Positions 31,788 to 43,203 are shown, counted from the first letter of the stretch. The stretch: 64,000 bases of DNA from Euborellia annulipes (GCA_023213315.1 JAKCPI010000976.1:91515-155514), one strand, 5' to 3'. Notes: generated from the letters alone by a model not told the origin. Made by a program: numbers and translations.

Positions 31788-33520
31788 GGACACTTCCCGA
31801 TGAGCTAGAGGTGTGAAATTTGATATTTAAGAGTCATTTTTGATGACGCAAATTGTGAGTTTGGTTTTACCAAAATGGACCAAACTAATGTGGTACTTTA
31901 TTTGAAACCCTTCGTGAATTAATGTAATTTCAAAAGACTTCCCGATGGGCTAGAGGTGTGAAATGTAATACTTAAGAGGCATTTTTGATGACGCCACTAT
32001 ATGGTGGTTTTGATCAAAATAGACGAAACTAATGTGGTACTTTATTTGAAACCCTTCGCGAATTAATGTAATTTCAAAAGACTTCCCGATGGGCTAGAGG
32101 TGTGAAATGTAATACTTAAGAGTCATTTTTGATGACGCCACTATATGGTGGTTTTGATCAAAATAGACCAAACTAATGTGGTACTTTATTTGAAACCCTT
32201 CGCGAATTAATGTAATTTCAAAAGACTTCCCGGTGGGCTAGAGGTGTGAAATGTAATACTTAAGAGTCATTTTTGATGACGCCACTATATGGTGGTTTTG
32301 ATTAAAATAGACCAAACTAATGTGGTACTTTATTTGAAACCCTTCGCGAATTAATGTAATTTCAAAAGACTTCCCGGTGGGCTAGAGGTGTGAAATGTAA
32401 TACTTAAGAGTCATTTTTGATGACGCCACTATATGGTGGTTTTGATCAAAATAGACCAAACTAATGTGGTACTTTATTTGAAACCCTTCGCGAATTAATG
32501 TAATTTCAAAAGACTTCCTGATGGGCTAAAGGTGTGAAATGTAATACTTAAGAGTCATTTTTGATGACGCCACTATATGGTGGTTTTGATCAAAATAGAC
32601 CAAACTAATGTGGTACTTTATTTGAAACCCTTCGCGAATTAATGTAATTTCAAAAGACTTCCTGATGGGCTAAAGGTGTGAAATGTAATACTTAAGAGTC
32701 ATTTTTGATGACGCCACTATATGGTGGTTTTGATCAAAATAGACCAAACTAATGTGGTACTTTATTTGAAACCCTTCGCGAATTAATGTAATTTCAAAAG
32801 ACTTCCCGGTGGGCTAGAGGTGTGAAATGTAATACTTAAGAGTCATTTTTGATGACGCCACTATATGGTGGTTTTGATTAAAATAGACCAAACTAATGTG
32901 GTACTTTATTTGAAACCCTTCGCGAATTAATGTAATTTCAAAAGACTTCCCGATGGGCTAGAGGTGTGAAATGTAATACTTAAGAGTCATTTTTGATGAC
33001 GCCACTATATGGTGGTTTTGATCAAAATAGACCAAACTAATGTGGTACTTTATTTGAAACCCTTCGCGAATTAATGTAATTTCAAAAGACTTCCCGGTGG
33101 GCTAGAGGTGTGAAATGTAATACTTAAGAGTCATTTTTGATGACGCCACTATATGGTGGTTTTGATTAAAATAGACCAAACTAATGTGGTACTTTATTTG
33201 AAACCCTTCGCGAATTAATGTAATTTCAAAAGACTTCCCGGTGGGCTAGAGGTGTGAAATGTAATACTTAAGAGTCATTTTTGATGACGCCACTATATGG
33301 TGGTTTTGATCAAAATAGACCAAACTAATGTGGTACTTTATTTGAAACCCTTCGCGAATTAATGTAATTTCAAAAGACTTCCTGATGGGCTAAAGGTGTG
33401 AAATGTAATACTTAAGAGTCATTTTTGATGACGCCACTATATGGTGGTTTTGATCAAAATAGACCAAACTAATGTGGTACTTTATTTGAAGCCTCACGCA
33501 AATAAGGCCCTATTAACTAT
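31788..33520 (+). repeat. 144-bp satellite array, 12 units
   Basis: Units begin (A)GACTTCCCGATGGGCTAGAGG at 31792 (diverged), 31936, 32080, 32224, 32368, 32512, 32656, 32800, 32944, 33088, 33232 and 33376: an exact 144-bp step. The first unit is the most diverged, and a thirteenth decayed unit follows to about 33620. Variant sites (CCCGAT/CCCGGT/CCTGAT; GATCAAAAT/GATTAAAAT) define four unit types whose order shows higher-order structure. There is no continuous open frame. Confidence 0.95.
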
Positions 33521-33675
33521 AGTTTTGAATTTTGATATTTACGAGTCATTTTTTATGATAATGAATAATTTTTCAATTGAACCAAATCAATACAGGCCAA
33601 ACTAATGTGGTACTTTATCATATTGATGATTTTTGATAAGACTAAAAGACTAAAAAGCTTAAAATAAAAATAAAA

Positions 33676-33960
33676 TAAAAAAAAGATTTTTAAAAAAATG
33701 CTTTTATTTAAATTGAGCTAAAAAGAGAGAAATAAGAAAGAAATAATTTAATTGTTCTTGTTAAAATTTTTTAATATTTATGACTTAAAATAAAAGCGTG
33801 GGGCGCGAGCCTCGGAATCACTTCGAAGCGCCCCACGCTTTTATTTTAAGTCAAATATTAAAAAAATTTTAACAAGAACAATTAAATTATTTCTTTCTTA
33901 TTTCTCTCTTTTTAGCTCAATTTAAATAAAAGCATTTTTTTAAAAATCTTTTTTTTTTTT
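33676..33960. mobile_element. Near-perfect foldback element
   Basis: Arms 33676-33806 and 33828-33960 are complementary over about 130 bp with almost no mismatch. The 21-bp centre follows GCGTGGGGCGC. Inner arm landmarks are GACTTAAAATAAAAGCG and AATTGTTCTTGTTAAAA. It lies about 55 bp past the satellite remnant. It encodes no protein. The tips are A- and T-runs, so target duplications cannot be defined. Confidence 0.9.
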
Positions 33961-34070
33961 GATCTTAGCGTTATTATATTGGCTTACAAATAATTTAAAT
34001 ATAAACTATTATCGTGAATTTATGTAGGCCCTATACGTAGGCCTATATAGGCCATTTTTATCGCAATTAA

Positions 34071-34289
34071 TTTTTTTTTTTTTTAAACATTCACACTTTT
34101 TTCTCATTCACACTCACATTCACACAGTCTTTTCGGCAACTTAGGCCATTTAAGACTTTGACGATAAGCGTTATGAATATATATTATTTAGGGTCCAGGC
34201 ATTCTTATTTAAGCCATTTGGTATCCAAATGGCTTAAATAAAATCATCGAACTGCCTGGGGTCCGAACCCGCGACGTTTGATATACGAG
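34071..34289 (-). mobile_element. SINE-A, 5'-truncated, 11-bp target duplication
   Basis: ATCGCAATTAA flanks it at 34060-34070 and 34290-34300. From the T-run it runs through the tail, body and box B complement (GTCCGAACCCGCGACG) and stops before box A, a truncation typical of target-primed reverse transcription. Confidence 0.9.
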
Positions 34290-34300
34290 ATCGCAATTAA

Positions 34301-34335
34301 TCAAATTGCCTTAGATGTCGAAAATAAAAAAGAAT
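34301..34335 (+). mobile_element. SINE-B scrap
   Basis: CAAATTGCCTTAGATGTCG followed by AAAATAAAAA matches the SINE-B 3' end only. Confidence 0.4.
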
Positions 34336-34620
34336 TGCATATGATCTTTGAAGAGGGGCTAATTTTTCAAAATCTTGTTTTTGGTAGCCCAGATATAATT
34401 TCATTTTATTTTTATACTCTATATGTGATTAAATCGATTTCTATTTAAATTATTTATTTATCTAGGATTTGTACAAGAAACTTTACAGTATAATCAAACG
34501 GGTTTTATTTTTGAATTTTTCGTTTACCCACCCGAGCAGGTTCCTCAAATGTAAAATTTTAAAGAATAGAATGCATTTTTTATATCCATTAGGCGCTAAG
34601 CCCGAACAAAAATTTTAACA

Positions 34621-35076
34621 TATATTTACCCTTTTTTTAATGACACCTGTATGATTTTGTTTTGATTTTTTATCAAAAGTAACGAATATTTTCTATTTCT
34701 TCTTTGATTATTTCAAAAACTATTCAGTTTTTGAAAAAATGTCAAAGAATAAAAACTTTTTAAAATAGAGTATTTTATCATAATATAACAAAAAAATTGA
34801 AAATTTCGAAATTTTTGAAAAAACTTTTCAAGTAAAGTACTACTTCCAAGTGACGTATTTACTCCAAAAGTTGATAGAAATCTACAATTTTAGTGTAAGG
34901 AGCATATACCAAATTTCATCGATCTAGCTGCTTTGGTTTTTAAGCAATCGTGTTCACACACACACCCAGACGTAATTCCAAAAGAATATACGAGAAAGTC
35001 TCGGGGAAGTCAATCCCCATATTTTTATATAAAATTTCATTCATGATAATATATATAGAATATCTAATATCACCCA
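34621..35076 (-). mobile_element. Family D copy, inverted relative to 29275-29716
   Basis: Complement of all Family D landmarks in reverse order, from TTAATGACACCTGTATG to CACACACACACCCAGACG. Identity with the 29.3-kb copy is high over about 440 bp. Confidence 0.8.
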
Positions 35077-35159
35077 ATATATCAATTATTTTTCCAATTT
35101 AAACAAATGGCTTTGTAATAATAAAATTCCAGTTTGGTATGGGCTCGTGTTTCAACAAA

Positions 35160-35310
35160 TCTCTCTCTCTCTGTCTGATCATCTGATCGTCTGATGGTCG
35201 ACGGGCGGGCGGGCGGCAAGAGGCGTCAGTACGGCGCCTTCGGTAGCCACAACAGAAAGAAAGGAAGAGGGGTACCTGAACCCTCGATTTGTAAATTCCT
35301 CCTCTCACCT
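35160..35310. other. GC- and CpG-rich patch
   Basis: After a CT run, the sequence includes GGTCGACGGGCGGGCGGGCG and CAGTACGGCGCCTTCGG. Open frames of 69 codons exist on both strands and neither has a recognisable motif. Candidate promoter, exon or element piece; unresolved. Confidence 0.3.
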
Positions 35311-35885
35311 ACAATGCCAATCTCTATCATCACTTCTGTGATGTTCAAGAAATCTCTCAAATTAAATAAGTGGAATTTATTAATAGTATTTTCTGATTTT
35401 TAACCTTTTGTTATCTCATAAATTCTTGAATTGGAAAGAAATGATCATCGTTTTGATTGAATCTTCTCCTTCGTCCTTATCTCTCTGAGGACAGTTATTT
35501 CATCCTTTCTATTCTAATTTATGGATAATATGCTACTTAGCGTTTCCTATTCATTTTGACAAATAACAGCCGATATGTTTTAATTTGTCGAAATTATTAA
35601 TAAATTTTTCTATTAGTATCCAAAAATGTCTTTGATTTTCAATATGAGCTTATTGTGAGAAATGAAGACAAAAGGCTTCTTCGGTCCAAAATTATTTAAT
35701 CCTATCTTGTTGACTTTTGACAGAATAAAAGGAGATTAGAAGATTGTTAAAAAAACTCAAATTGATTTTTTAATAGGGGAGAAAAAAAATGTACTTAATT
35801 TCCTCCTTCAATCTCAAGTTGTATAGTATTTTGAAAAATACACCTTTGAGAATTGAAAGAAAGAAATTTCCTTAGTAGGTATTGT

Positions 35886-36027
35886 AGTAGCCTCCTGGTC
35901 AGTAGCACAGTGGTAGAGTTCTTGCTTTTTGTGCTAGGAGTCAGGGGTTTGCTTCCCGCCCCAAGATTTATTTATAAATCGGAGACGGGGTCTAAATTGC
36001 CTCCGATGCCGAAAAAGACCTTAAAAT
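35886..36027 (+). mobile_element. SINE-B, full length
   Basis: Head GTCAGTAGCACAGTGGTAGAG with box B GGGTTTGCTTCCC, body GAGACGGGGTCTAAATTGCC, end GATGCCGAAAAAGACC and an A-rich tail. Confidence 0.82.
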
Positions 36028-37197
36028 AAAATAAAAATCTGGTAGAAGTTTCTTATCAATTTTAAGAGCAGGTGTGAGATCAAGAAGAAAGACAAACTTA
36101 TGGGTGATATATTGGCTTCGATTCGTCAGCAAACTGTGAAGGAATAATTTTGGGCCGGAAAAATTTTTTATATTCTCTTCGTATCGTAATGAACTTACGG
36201 CCTCTGTAAGTTCCCAGGTCGAAATTTTAGTTCCGTCTTTTACCCCTCTGGCCGATTTAGAACACTGTAAGCCGACCGAACTCCGACATTGAATCCTGAG
36301 ATCATACCATTTTCTAATAGGCCCTAACTTTTATTCCCATTAGGTCCGACTTTGGTCCCCGAACAGGTAAAAATGGAAACTTGTACCATCTTGGGGCTCA
36401 AAGCCGGACCTAATTTAACATGCAATTGATCTACTTTGAACCCCTAAGTCCGAAATAAGGAGACTCAATCAATAATTCAGTTGTAAATTGATATATATAA
36501 GCGAAGCCACCTGGAGGCGGAGGGAAGTAGGCGCCACCTAGATCTCCTCGGGGATGACGTCATTCATTGTTGATTGTTTATTTATTATTGATATTCTTGT
36601 CTCGCAATAAAATGTTATAATTTAATTCTACACGTTCTTTTAATTTTACCTTATATTACTAAGACATATTATAAATAAAAAATTTGAGCTGAAAAGAAAA
36701 GCCATTGTTTAAAGCGTTACTTGGTCTACGTATTCATAAATAACAATCAGCTCCTGGATATTTTGGCAAGTTTATATCATCATACAAAGGAATTTCTCTA
36801 TAAAAGGATTGATATTATTATCTTGTCTAACGATTACTAGATTGTAATAACATTTGGAAATCGTTTTTTTTTTTTTTTTTTTTTTTAATTTAACCGAGAG
36901 TAGTCCATCGCTACGTGGCTTATTATCCCTTTGGAATCCAATCTTGGAGGCTGCAATCAGAAAGGGCGGATCGAAAGGCCTTAAAAGCCCTAAGAGCCGC
37001 AAAGCGGACCGCCACCGGGAGACGCAATCACCTTCTATCTATTCTTTTATTGTTTTTATATTTGTTCAATAACAAGATTAAAGCCAAGGAGCCGTTCTTT
37101 TTATTCTTTTAGGCTTAATATGATTTGAAACTACTGAATGGTCTCTTCTTAATAATTTAAAACTATTTCTTGATCTCAATTTTTATTTAAAAAATTG
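36028..37197. other. Non-repetitive DNA with two GC-richer patches
   Basis: The patches are 36495-36570 (GGAGGCGGAGGGAAGTAGG) and 36892-37040 (GGCGGATCGAAAGGCC, AGAGCCGCAAAGCGGACC). The second is open on the plus strand for about 65 codons with a basic, alanine-rich stretch but no known domain. T-run at 36864-36886. Confidence 0.35.
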
Positions 37198-37952
37198 TAA
37201 AAAAAAATCTGGTTGTACTGGTCGCACATCACACAACTTTCTCTTACCTATTTCTATAGCCCCTGTATATTTCATTTGTATTTTTAAATAAACTATCGTT
37301 ATTTTTCAAAATTTTAATCTCATATTTGAAAATTTTATACACAATAGAGAATCCAAATTAATTACAAAATTTCATAATAATTGGGAAAATTTTTTTTAAT
37401 ATGTATAAAGTTCCAAAGGACCCCCTTTTGAATCGAAGTTAACATGCAAATCCCCATAGGGATTTAACATTGGCTCTATGGAAGGAAGAGCCGGAAAGTG
37501 AATTTGAAAAATCTAAAATCCATCAGTAAAGTGTACTTCAAACAATTTTCACGTCAAATTTTACTTAAAGTATACTTTTTAAAGAACATCTAAAAATAGT
37601 AGATTTTTGAATTTTAATCAAAATCGTTAGAACCAATTTTGAGAAAATCTAAAAAAACTGAAAAAGTACTTCTATAAAGTAGGCTACTAGTACTTTTTGG
37701 CTGATTTTGTTTTAAAGCTTATTTTAACTGTCCGGGAGAGTATTTAACTTAAATATAAAATTTCAACCTCCTAGCTCATTTTTTTCATAGCCCTTAAACC
37801 ATCACCCCGACGGACATAGAGAGACAAACATACCAATTTGAGGGAATCTCAGGGGACTTCAAAACGTATATATCCATTAAAATCGAATTTTTGACATGAT
37901 CGCAATACTTTCTCACTATATATATTTCATACGTATATAAGTAAGAGAAAGT
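37198..37952 (-). mobile_element. Family C copy interrupted by unrelated sequence
   Basis: The distal hairpin arm (37198-37251) and the main body (about 37500-37952, ending GTAAGAGAAAGT) are separated by about 250 bp of other AT-rich DNA with GGACCCCC and GGAAGGAAGAGCC. Diverged relative to other copies, so probably old. Confidence 0.7.
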
Positions 37953-38910
37953 AAAAAGCAGAAATAATAAAAATATTTTTTTTACAATTTGCGATTTTGA
38001 GCTAATTGCTTCTAGAACAAACCTGTAATTTTTTAGAAAATTTTAAAGGGTGTGGAGGCGAAATTCCTCTTAACATCAAGCATCTCGAATGTCCATTTTT
38101 TTATTGAAATAAACAGGTTGAAGGTGGAGTCATCGTTGTATTTAAAATTAAAAACCTTTAAGAAGATCAATAGATCATAGGAGAGAGAGGTTTTTGATTT
38201 GCATATCAAATGAGACGGAAATTTATTTTTCCTTCCTTCTAGTTGTCGTCGTCGTCGTCGTCGTTGTTGTCGCCTGAATGTTTTTTTGACGCAATCAATT
38301 GGCAACGTAGGCGGTGGTGACCTCCACCCCAAAATTCTGATTAATTATTATTAATATTGAAATATGACCATCGAGATGATTGTTTTTTCCATCTTTCTCA
38401 CTCACACGCAATAACCCAACATGAGTACGGTCACGCTACCGAAGAGATCAAGAAAACGAGGGAGAGAGAGAGAGAGAAATTGAATCTCCGCCTCCTCCCT
38501 GCTCCATGTCTAAATATCATTTTTAAAATCGATTTTAATCGAAAAACTTTTGCGTTTTTTTCCCACGAGAGAGAGATAGAGAGAGTATCTTTGATTCGGT
38601 AGCCGGGATGAGATTGAAATCCCGCCCCCCAATTATGGACCCCAGCCTCCCGCTTCTGTCTTACCCCAAGAAACGTGCTTATTAACCGACCGCCGGAATT
38701 GCAAGCCAAAGGAGAAAAAATAAAAGTAAAAAGGAAAGAAACCCTAAGAAGATATTTAGAGAAGACACGATCTTTGATTTGATTTTTATTATGGAGACAT
38801 CCATTTCAAAGGTAAAATGTTTAATCTTCAATTTAGTTAAAAGAGAAAAGAAAATAAAATCAGAAAATAAGAAATGTAAGAAGCCTATATGTAAAATATA
38901 GGCCTATTAA
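37953..38910. other. Non-repetitive DNA, simple repeats
   Basis: Includes a GTC-rich run at about 38242-38270 and GA runs at 38459-38477 and 38567-38584. Opposed open frames of 80-99 codons are low-complexity or shadows. No gene is recognised. Confidence 0.4.
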
Positions 38911-39375
38911 GGGGGTTCAGGAGGTAGATGTTACGCATGTTTTTCCCGATAAGAGGGCGTTGTGTCTTAAAAAGTAAGCAAAAAAAAAAAAACAAAAAAC
39001 ACCTATTACGAAAATTTGCCAAGAGATGTCAGAGTGGTAGCTAATAATTTAATACATTTGGTTTATTTCCATTGATCTTTTAACAATAAAATACTTTATA
39101 AATGTTATTATATATTATGTATCTTTTATAAAAGCATATAAATATATAAAGATAGGCCAGATATAGGCTAATAGGGATAGGCTGTTAGACTAGCCTGCCA
39201 TCTTTTGCAGGAGTGTTGAACTATTTGACAGATAATTTTTAAATATATCTACCAATCTTATTTTAAAATTTTCTTAATTAATAATAACAATAAATTCATT
39301 TTTAAATTTAAAAAATATTAAAGATTAATGGGACAGATGTTTTGCTGTTTAGCTTGATAACAAAAAAATTAATTT
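38911..39375 (+). mobile_element. Truncated TTAA-target element (partner 41557-42170)
   Basis: Starts after TTAA (38907-38910) with GGGGGTTCAGGAGG and follows the reverse complement of 42170 down to about 41725. Landmarks are TTGCCAAGAGATGTCAGA, GGCCAGATATAGGCTAATA and TTGATAACAAAAAAATTAA. The other end is missing. Confidence 0.75.
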
Positions 39376-40134
39376 CCTTAGATCAAAATCATTCACATTC
39401 ATTTCAACCTTAAGAAAAATTCTCTTGATTTATTTCAAATTCCTCACGAACACAGATTTCTAGTAATCTTTTTATAATAACTATAATACTAAAACCTCTT
39501 GGTGACGTTCGAGGGTTCTGGTTTGAATAGTTTCTCCCCAAAACCACCACGGGGATTCTGTATTCTGGCCTAATGAGAAGGATTTAAAATATTTTAAAAG
39601 TTTAGTAATTAAATATAGGCTTCTATGAATATTTTTTGTATTTTCAAATTTATTTGCCACCATCTAGGCTACTATTTAATTATAATATTTAAGTAACTGG
39701 ATATTTTCTAGTCTTTTTGCGTCTTCGAGCATGAAAGCACCTCTCGTAAACAAACGGAATAAGCAAAACGCCCCACCACCACATTTTTCGGCATTTATTT
39801 TTTTATTAAAAGGACTTTTATTTTTTAATCATACCTTTAATAAACTTATTATTCCGGTAATTATGCATAATATCCATCTTCCCTCTCTTTTTAAGGAATA
39901 TAATTTTTCATTTTCCCTCTTTGTTCTTCGCTGTTTTATGATTCAATTTAATAATTACAAACAATTATACACAAATAACTATGTTTATGCAAATGCAGAA
40001 ATATATATTCATTTTATATAGCTATTCTACCGTTAGAGAGGGAGGATAATAGTCTCTTCTAGAAACATTAATGCATATTTATATCAATTTATTTTTTATT
40101 TTTAAAAAGGCTTCCAACTTTTAGAATTACAATT

Positions 40135-40980
40135 TCAATCCGATGTAATAAAATAGGTTTACATTTAGAATTTAGAACTCATCCAAGGGTCACTTAAAAA
40201 AATCAATAAATTGTTTCTTTTTTTTGAATTTCGGTATTGAAGGCCCTTTAAAAACTTACAATAATTTTTAATATAACTTTCCCTTCTATATTTATTTAAA
40301 TTGTTAATAAATATAATTTAAATAATTTTGAAACCCCACCCTGACAAATTTTGACAAATGTCAACATCTAAAAGCCAATGGAAGTGGGCCACGCAGTCCT
40401 ATGAATATTTATTTAAATCAAATGGTTAAAATAAATGCCTGGCTTTAAATACTAAAAAGAAAAAAAAATATTGATTTTTTTAAGGTGCGCGTCTCGAAAA
40501 ACCGTTAAAACACGATTGACTCGAGGCGGCACCAGATGGCGTTAGTGTTCCCCCATTGGAAAACACGTAACTTGTTCCATTTAATTCTAGACTTTCCAGC
40601 TAATTAATTAAAGGCAAAAAATTAATTATTCTTTAACACAATGATTACTAATTTAATTATCTACAACTTATAGAGCTCCTTTTTTTTAAATATATTTTAT
40701 TTAATGCGATTAATCTAAAAAAAAATTTTTTTTTTTGAAAATCAAAAAAAGGGCTTCTATAAGTTGTAGATATTTTAAATAGCTTTAATTTAAAAAAAAT
40801 TTGAGGTCGATAGCTTCAAAATTGTGGCAGCTGGAAAGTCCCAAAATTAGCACCCCGAGACGCGCACCTTAAGTGACTTTTGGATGAGTGTGAAAAACTT
40901 TTATCGATATTTTCATTTCATGAATAAATAAAAAGGCTAAATTCTAAATGTAAACCTTTTTTTATTACATTTGATTGAAA
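40135..40980. mobile_element. Inverted-repeat element hosting a TTAA element
   Basis: The outer arms, about 40139-40195 and 40870-40975, share GGTTTACATTTAGAATTTAG and CTCATCC...GTCACTT with their complements. The right arm carries about 45 extra bases. Confidence 0.6.
40484..40868. mobile_element. TTAA-target MITE, 385 bp
   Basis: TTAA flanks it (40480-40483 and 40869-40872). The termini are the perfect inverted repeat GGTGCGCGTCTCG. Inner regions also pair, around CTATAAGTTGTAGAT and ATCTACAACTTATAG. No transposase. It fits a piggyBac-type target preference. Confidence 0.8.
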
Positions 40981-41556
40981 TTAACCGAATATCGGATACT
41001 TTTTGTTTTTATTACTTAAAAAAAATACTAACAACATGATTTTGGCTACATTTTGATTTCTAAACACAATACACTATGCATGTACTAGACTAACCAATCT
41101 AGAAGCAATATTTCAATCACGTTATTATTATTATTTTTTTTTTTTACTCTTTTGAAAAATAAGCTCCTAATATTGGATGATTACCCCAATAGCTGCTCTT
41201 ATGATGGGTGACGTTTTGCAACCCGAAATATTTGCAAATAAATAGTGTCTATGGTGGATAAAGAGGCGCTGGTTATTTCCCCTATTTTATCATTATATTA
41301 CCCATCATTTAATTTTATCAAATATGGAAGAATAATATATATTCTTTCTTGTGATAAGGGATTGTTCTTTTCACGTCCCCATTTAAATCACCTCAGATGG
41401 TTAAAAAATTGTATCAATGTTCGAAAGTACAGTATGTTCATTATTTCGCTTTGAAAGGGGAGGTTAAAAGACTGCAAGAAAAGAATATTAATATATTTAT
41501 ATCAGTTGACCTAAGAGATAAGAGACGAGATTTATATATGAAGATGGTCTTCTTAA
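40981..41556. other. Unrecognised DNA with short open frames
   Basis: Two overlapping plus-strand frames (41245-41454 and 41397-41579) could be pieces of one decayed coding sequence, but no family is recognised and they run into the TTAA element. Confidence 0.3.
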
Positions 41557-42170
41557 GGGGGTTCAGGAGCGACGTCTAAACTTACTTTAAAAAAAAACTA
41601 GACTATTATAAGGAATTTTTCAATGCGATTTTTTTAAAATGAATTACATTCATAAAAGATTATTGGGACATCGAGTTATAATTTTGTTAATGACTTATTA
41701 AAAAATTATCGTAATTAATTTTTTTGTTATCAAGCAAATACAAAAAAACAATCTGTCCCAATAATCTTGAATTTTTTTTAGATTTAAAAATGAATTTATT
41801 GTTATTATTAATCACACATTAATTAAGAAATTTTTAAAATAAGCTTAGATGATTTATTTAAAAAAAAAAACCAACTATCAAATTAGTTCAGCATTCTTGC
41901 AATAGAGGGCAGGCTAGTCTAACAGACGATATAGTATTAGCCTATATCTGGCCTATATTTATATATTTTTATGCTTTTATAAAAGATACATAATATATAA
42001 TAACATTTATGAAGTATTTATTGTTAAAAGATCAATGAAAATTAACCAAATGCATATTAGCTACCATTCTGACATCTCTTGGCAAATTTTTGAATTACTT
42101 GATTTTTGGGCATACTTTTTATGACACACTACACCAAAAACATGGGTAACCACTTCGCTCCCGAACCCCC
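41557..42170. mobile_element. TTAA-target element, 614 bp
   Basis: TTAA at 41553-41556 and 42171-42174. The ends are GGGGGTTCAGGAGCGA and the complement of GGGGGTTCGGGAGCGA (one mismatch in 16). The interior has no open frame. The 3' three quarters recur in reverse at 38911-39375. Confidence 0.82.
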
Positions 42171-42432
42171 TTAAAACGTTTTGGCTTTAATGATATAATA
42201 ATGTCATCCTCAATTATTATTTTGTAAAAAATATCGGCAAAATCTAAAAATTCCCACATACAAAAACAATTTAGCTATTTGTTTGGCATGATCAATCACT
42301 GAATAACAGTCTATCTCTATTCTGCTTACGTATGTTTTGTCATCCCTTTTATATTTTTTTCTACTAAATTTGATTTGTTTTTTTTTTGTATTCAAATGGA
42401 ATACAAGTGTTTTTTTTTGTTCTCCCTCGAAG

Positions 42433-42528
42433 ATGGCTCCGGATCCGGAGTTGAAACGTTTCCGTCTGGTCCATTGTCTTCTCCCTTTTCCTGATCGATT
42501 GGACCCTTTGGATACTAATTCTTCCTGA
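42433..42528 (+). CDS. Candidate 31-codon ORF, alternatively a hammerhead-like motif
   Basis: GC-rich in context, starting ATGGCTCCGGATCC after GAAG, with the peptide beginning MAPDPELKRFRL and a TGA at 42526. The same DNA also shows CGAAGA, a 6-bp potential helix (GGCTCC/GGAGTT) and GAAACGTT, which resembles the ribozyme-like cores elsewhere. Neither reading is secure. Confidence 0.2.
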   Translation: MAPDPELKRFRLVHCLLPFPDRLDPLDTNSS

Positions 42529-43041
42529 CTGGTTGAAAGAAACGAACCGATTTTATATATAAATAAAAAAAGAGCGCTAAATAAATTGCTTCCGATCCCT
42601 TTTCAAAGAGATTAAATCGAAAAACATGAAGGAAAAGGAGAAAAAGAGTGAGAGAAAAAAAAAAGCGAAACCTTTTAGGGATTTTATAGTGAATTTGATT
42701 TGCTCTTTACTTTGTACAAATTCAGCGAGTCTAGCGGAACAAATCTAGCCAGAGTTTACCCTTCTTTTTGGGGTGGGGGTTCGAGGCTCTCCTTCGGGGT
42801 TAGTCATCAGGGGGGAGGGGGTTGGGAAGGCAGTTCATCAAAGACCCCCACCGACGTTACACCCCATCGGACACGCCGAAAAAATAACTCTGTCCTTTCG
42901 TTAATAAACCAAAATCTCTCTTTTTACATTTTTACTTAAAAAGGAATTAATTAAAATATACTACTATTTTTACCAAGACAACAAAATATTATTGCTTTAG
43001 TTTGGAATATCTCATCAAATAGATCATAATATATGGAGAAA
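42529..43041. other. Unrecognised DNA with G-rich patch
   Basis: 42760-42880 contains GGGGTGGGGG and GGGGGGAGGGGG runs, giving quadruplex potential on the plus strand. No gene is recognised. Confidence 0.4.
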
Positions 43042-43079
43042 AAATAATAAAAGAACTGTGGTTTATTTGTAAAAATTAG

Positions 43080-43114
43080 AACGTTTCGGCTACTCATTCT
43101 GTGGCCTTCTTCAG
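43080..43114 (-). ncRNA. Candidate hammerhead core (left arm)
   Basis: Minus strand: CTGAAGA, extra A, helix II GGCCAC/GTAGCC (5 of 6 pairs, loop AGAATGA), then GAAAC-GTT. Helix I is poorly paired in this copy. Confidence 0.4.
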
Positions 43115-43203
43115 GTACAATTCAGTTAAGATTATAAAGATTGCTACATCAAAATGAGATTTGCACAGATATAATGTAATAAATAACTTTTGTATCTTAA
43201 CTG

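Noticed and set aside
31788..33520. CRISPR-like array
   Set aside because: The repeats are contiguous 144-bp units without spacers in a eukaryote-type sequence; it is a satellite.
38033..38332. 99-codon minus-strand open frame
   Set aside because: The basic stretch comes from the GTC microsatellite; the rest shows no family signature.
39731..40021. 96-codon open frame
   Set aside because: Low-complexity, F/L/N-rich product of AT-rich DNA with no motif, no splice-site support and no repeat partner.
41245..41579. Two overlapping open frames that might be one decayed gene
   Set aside because: They look slightly coding-like, but no family is recognised and the frame changes; too weak to list as a gene.
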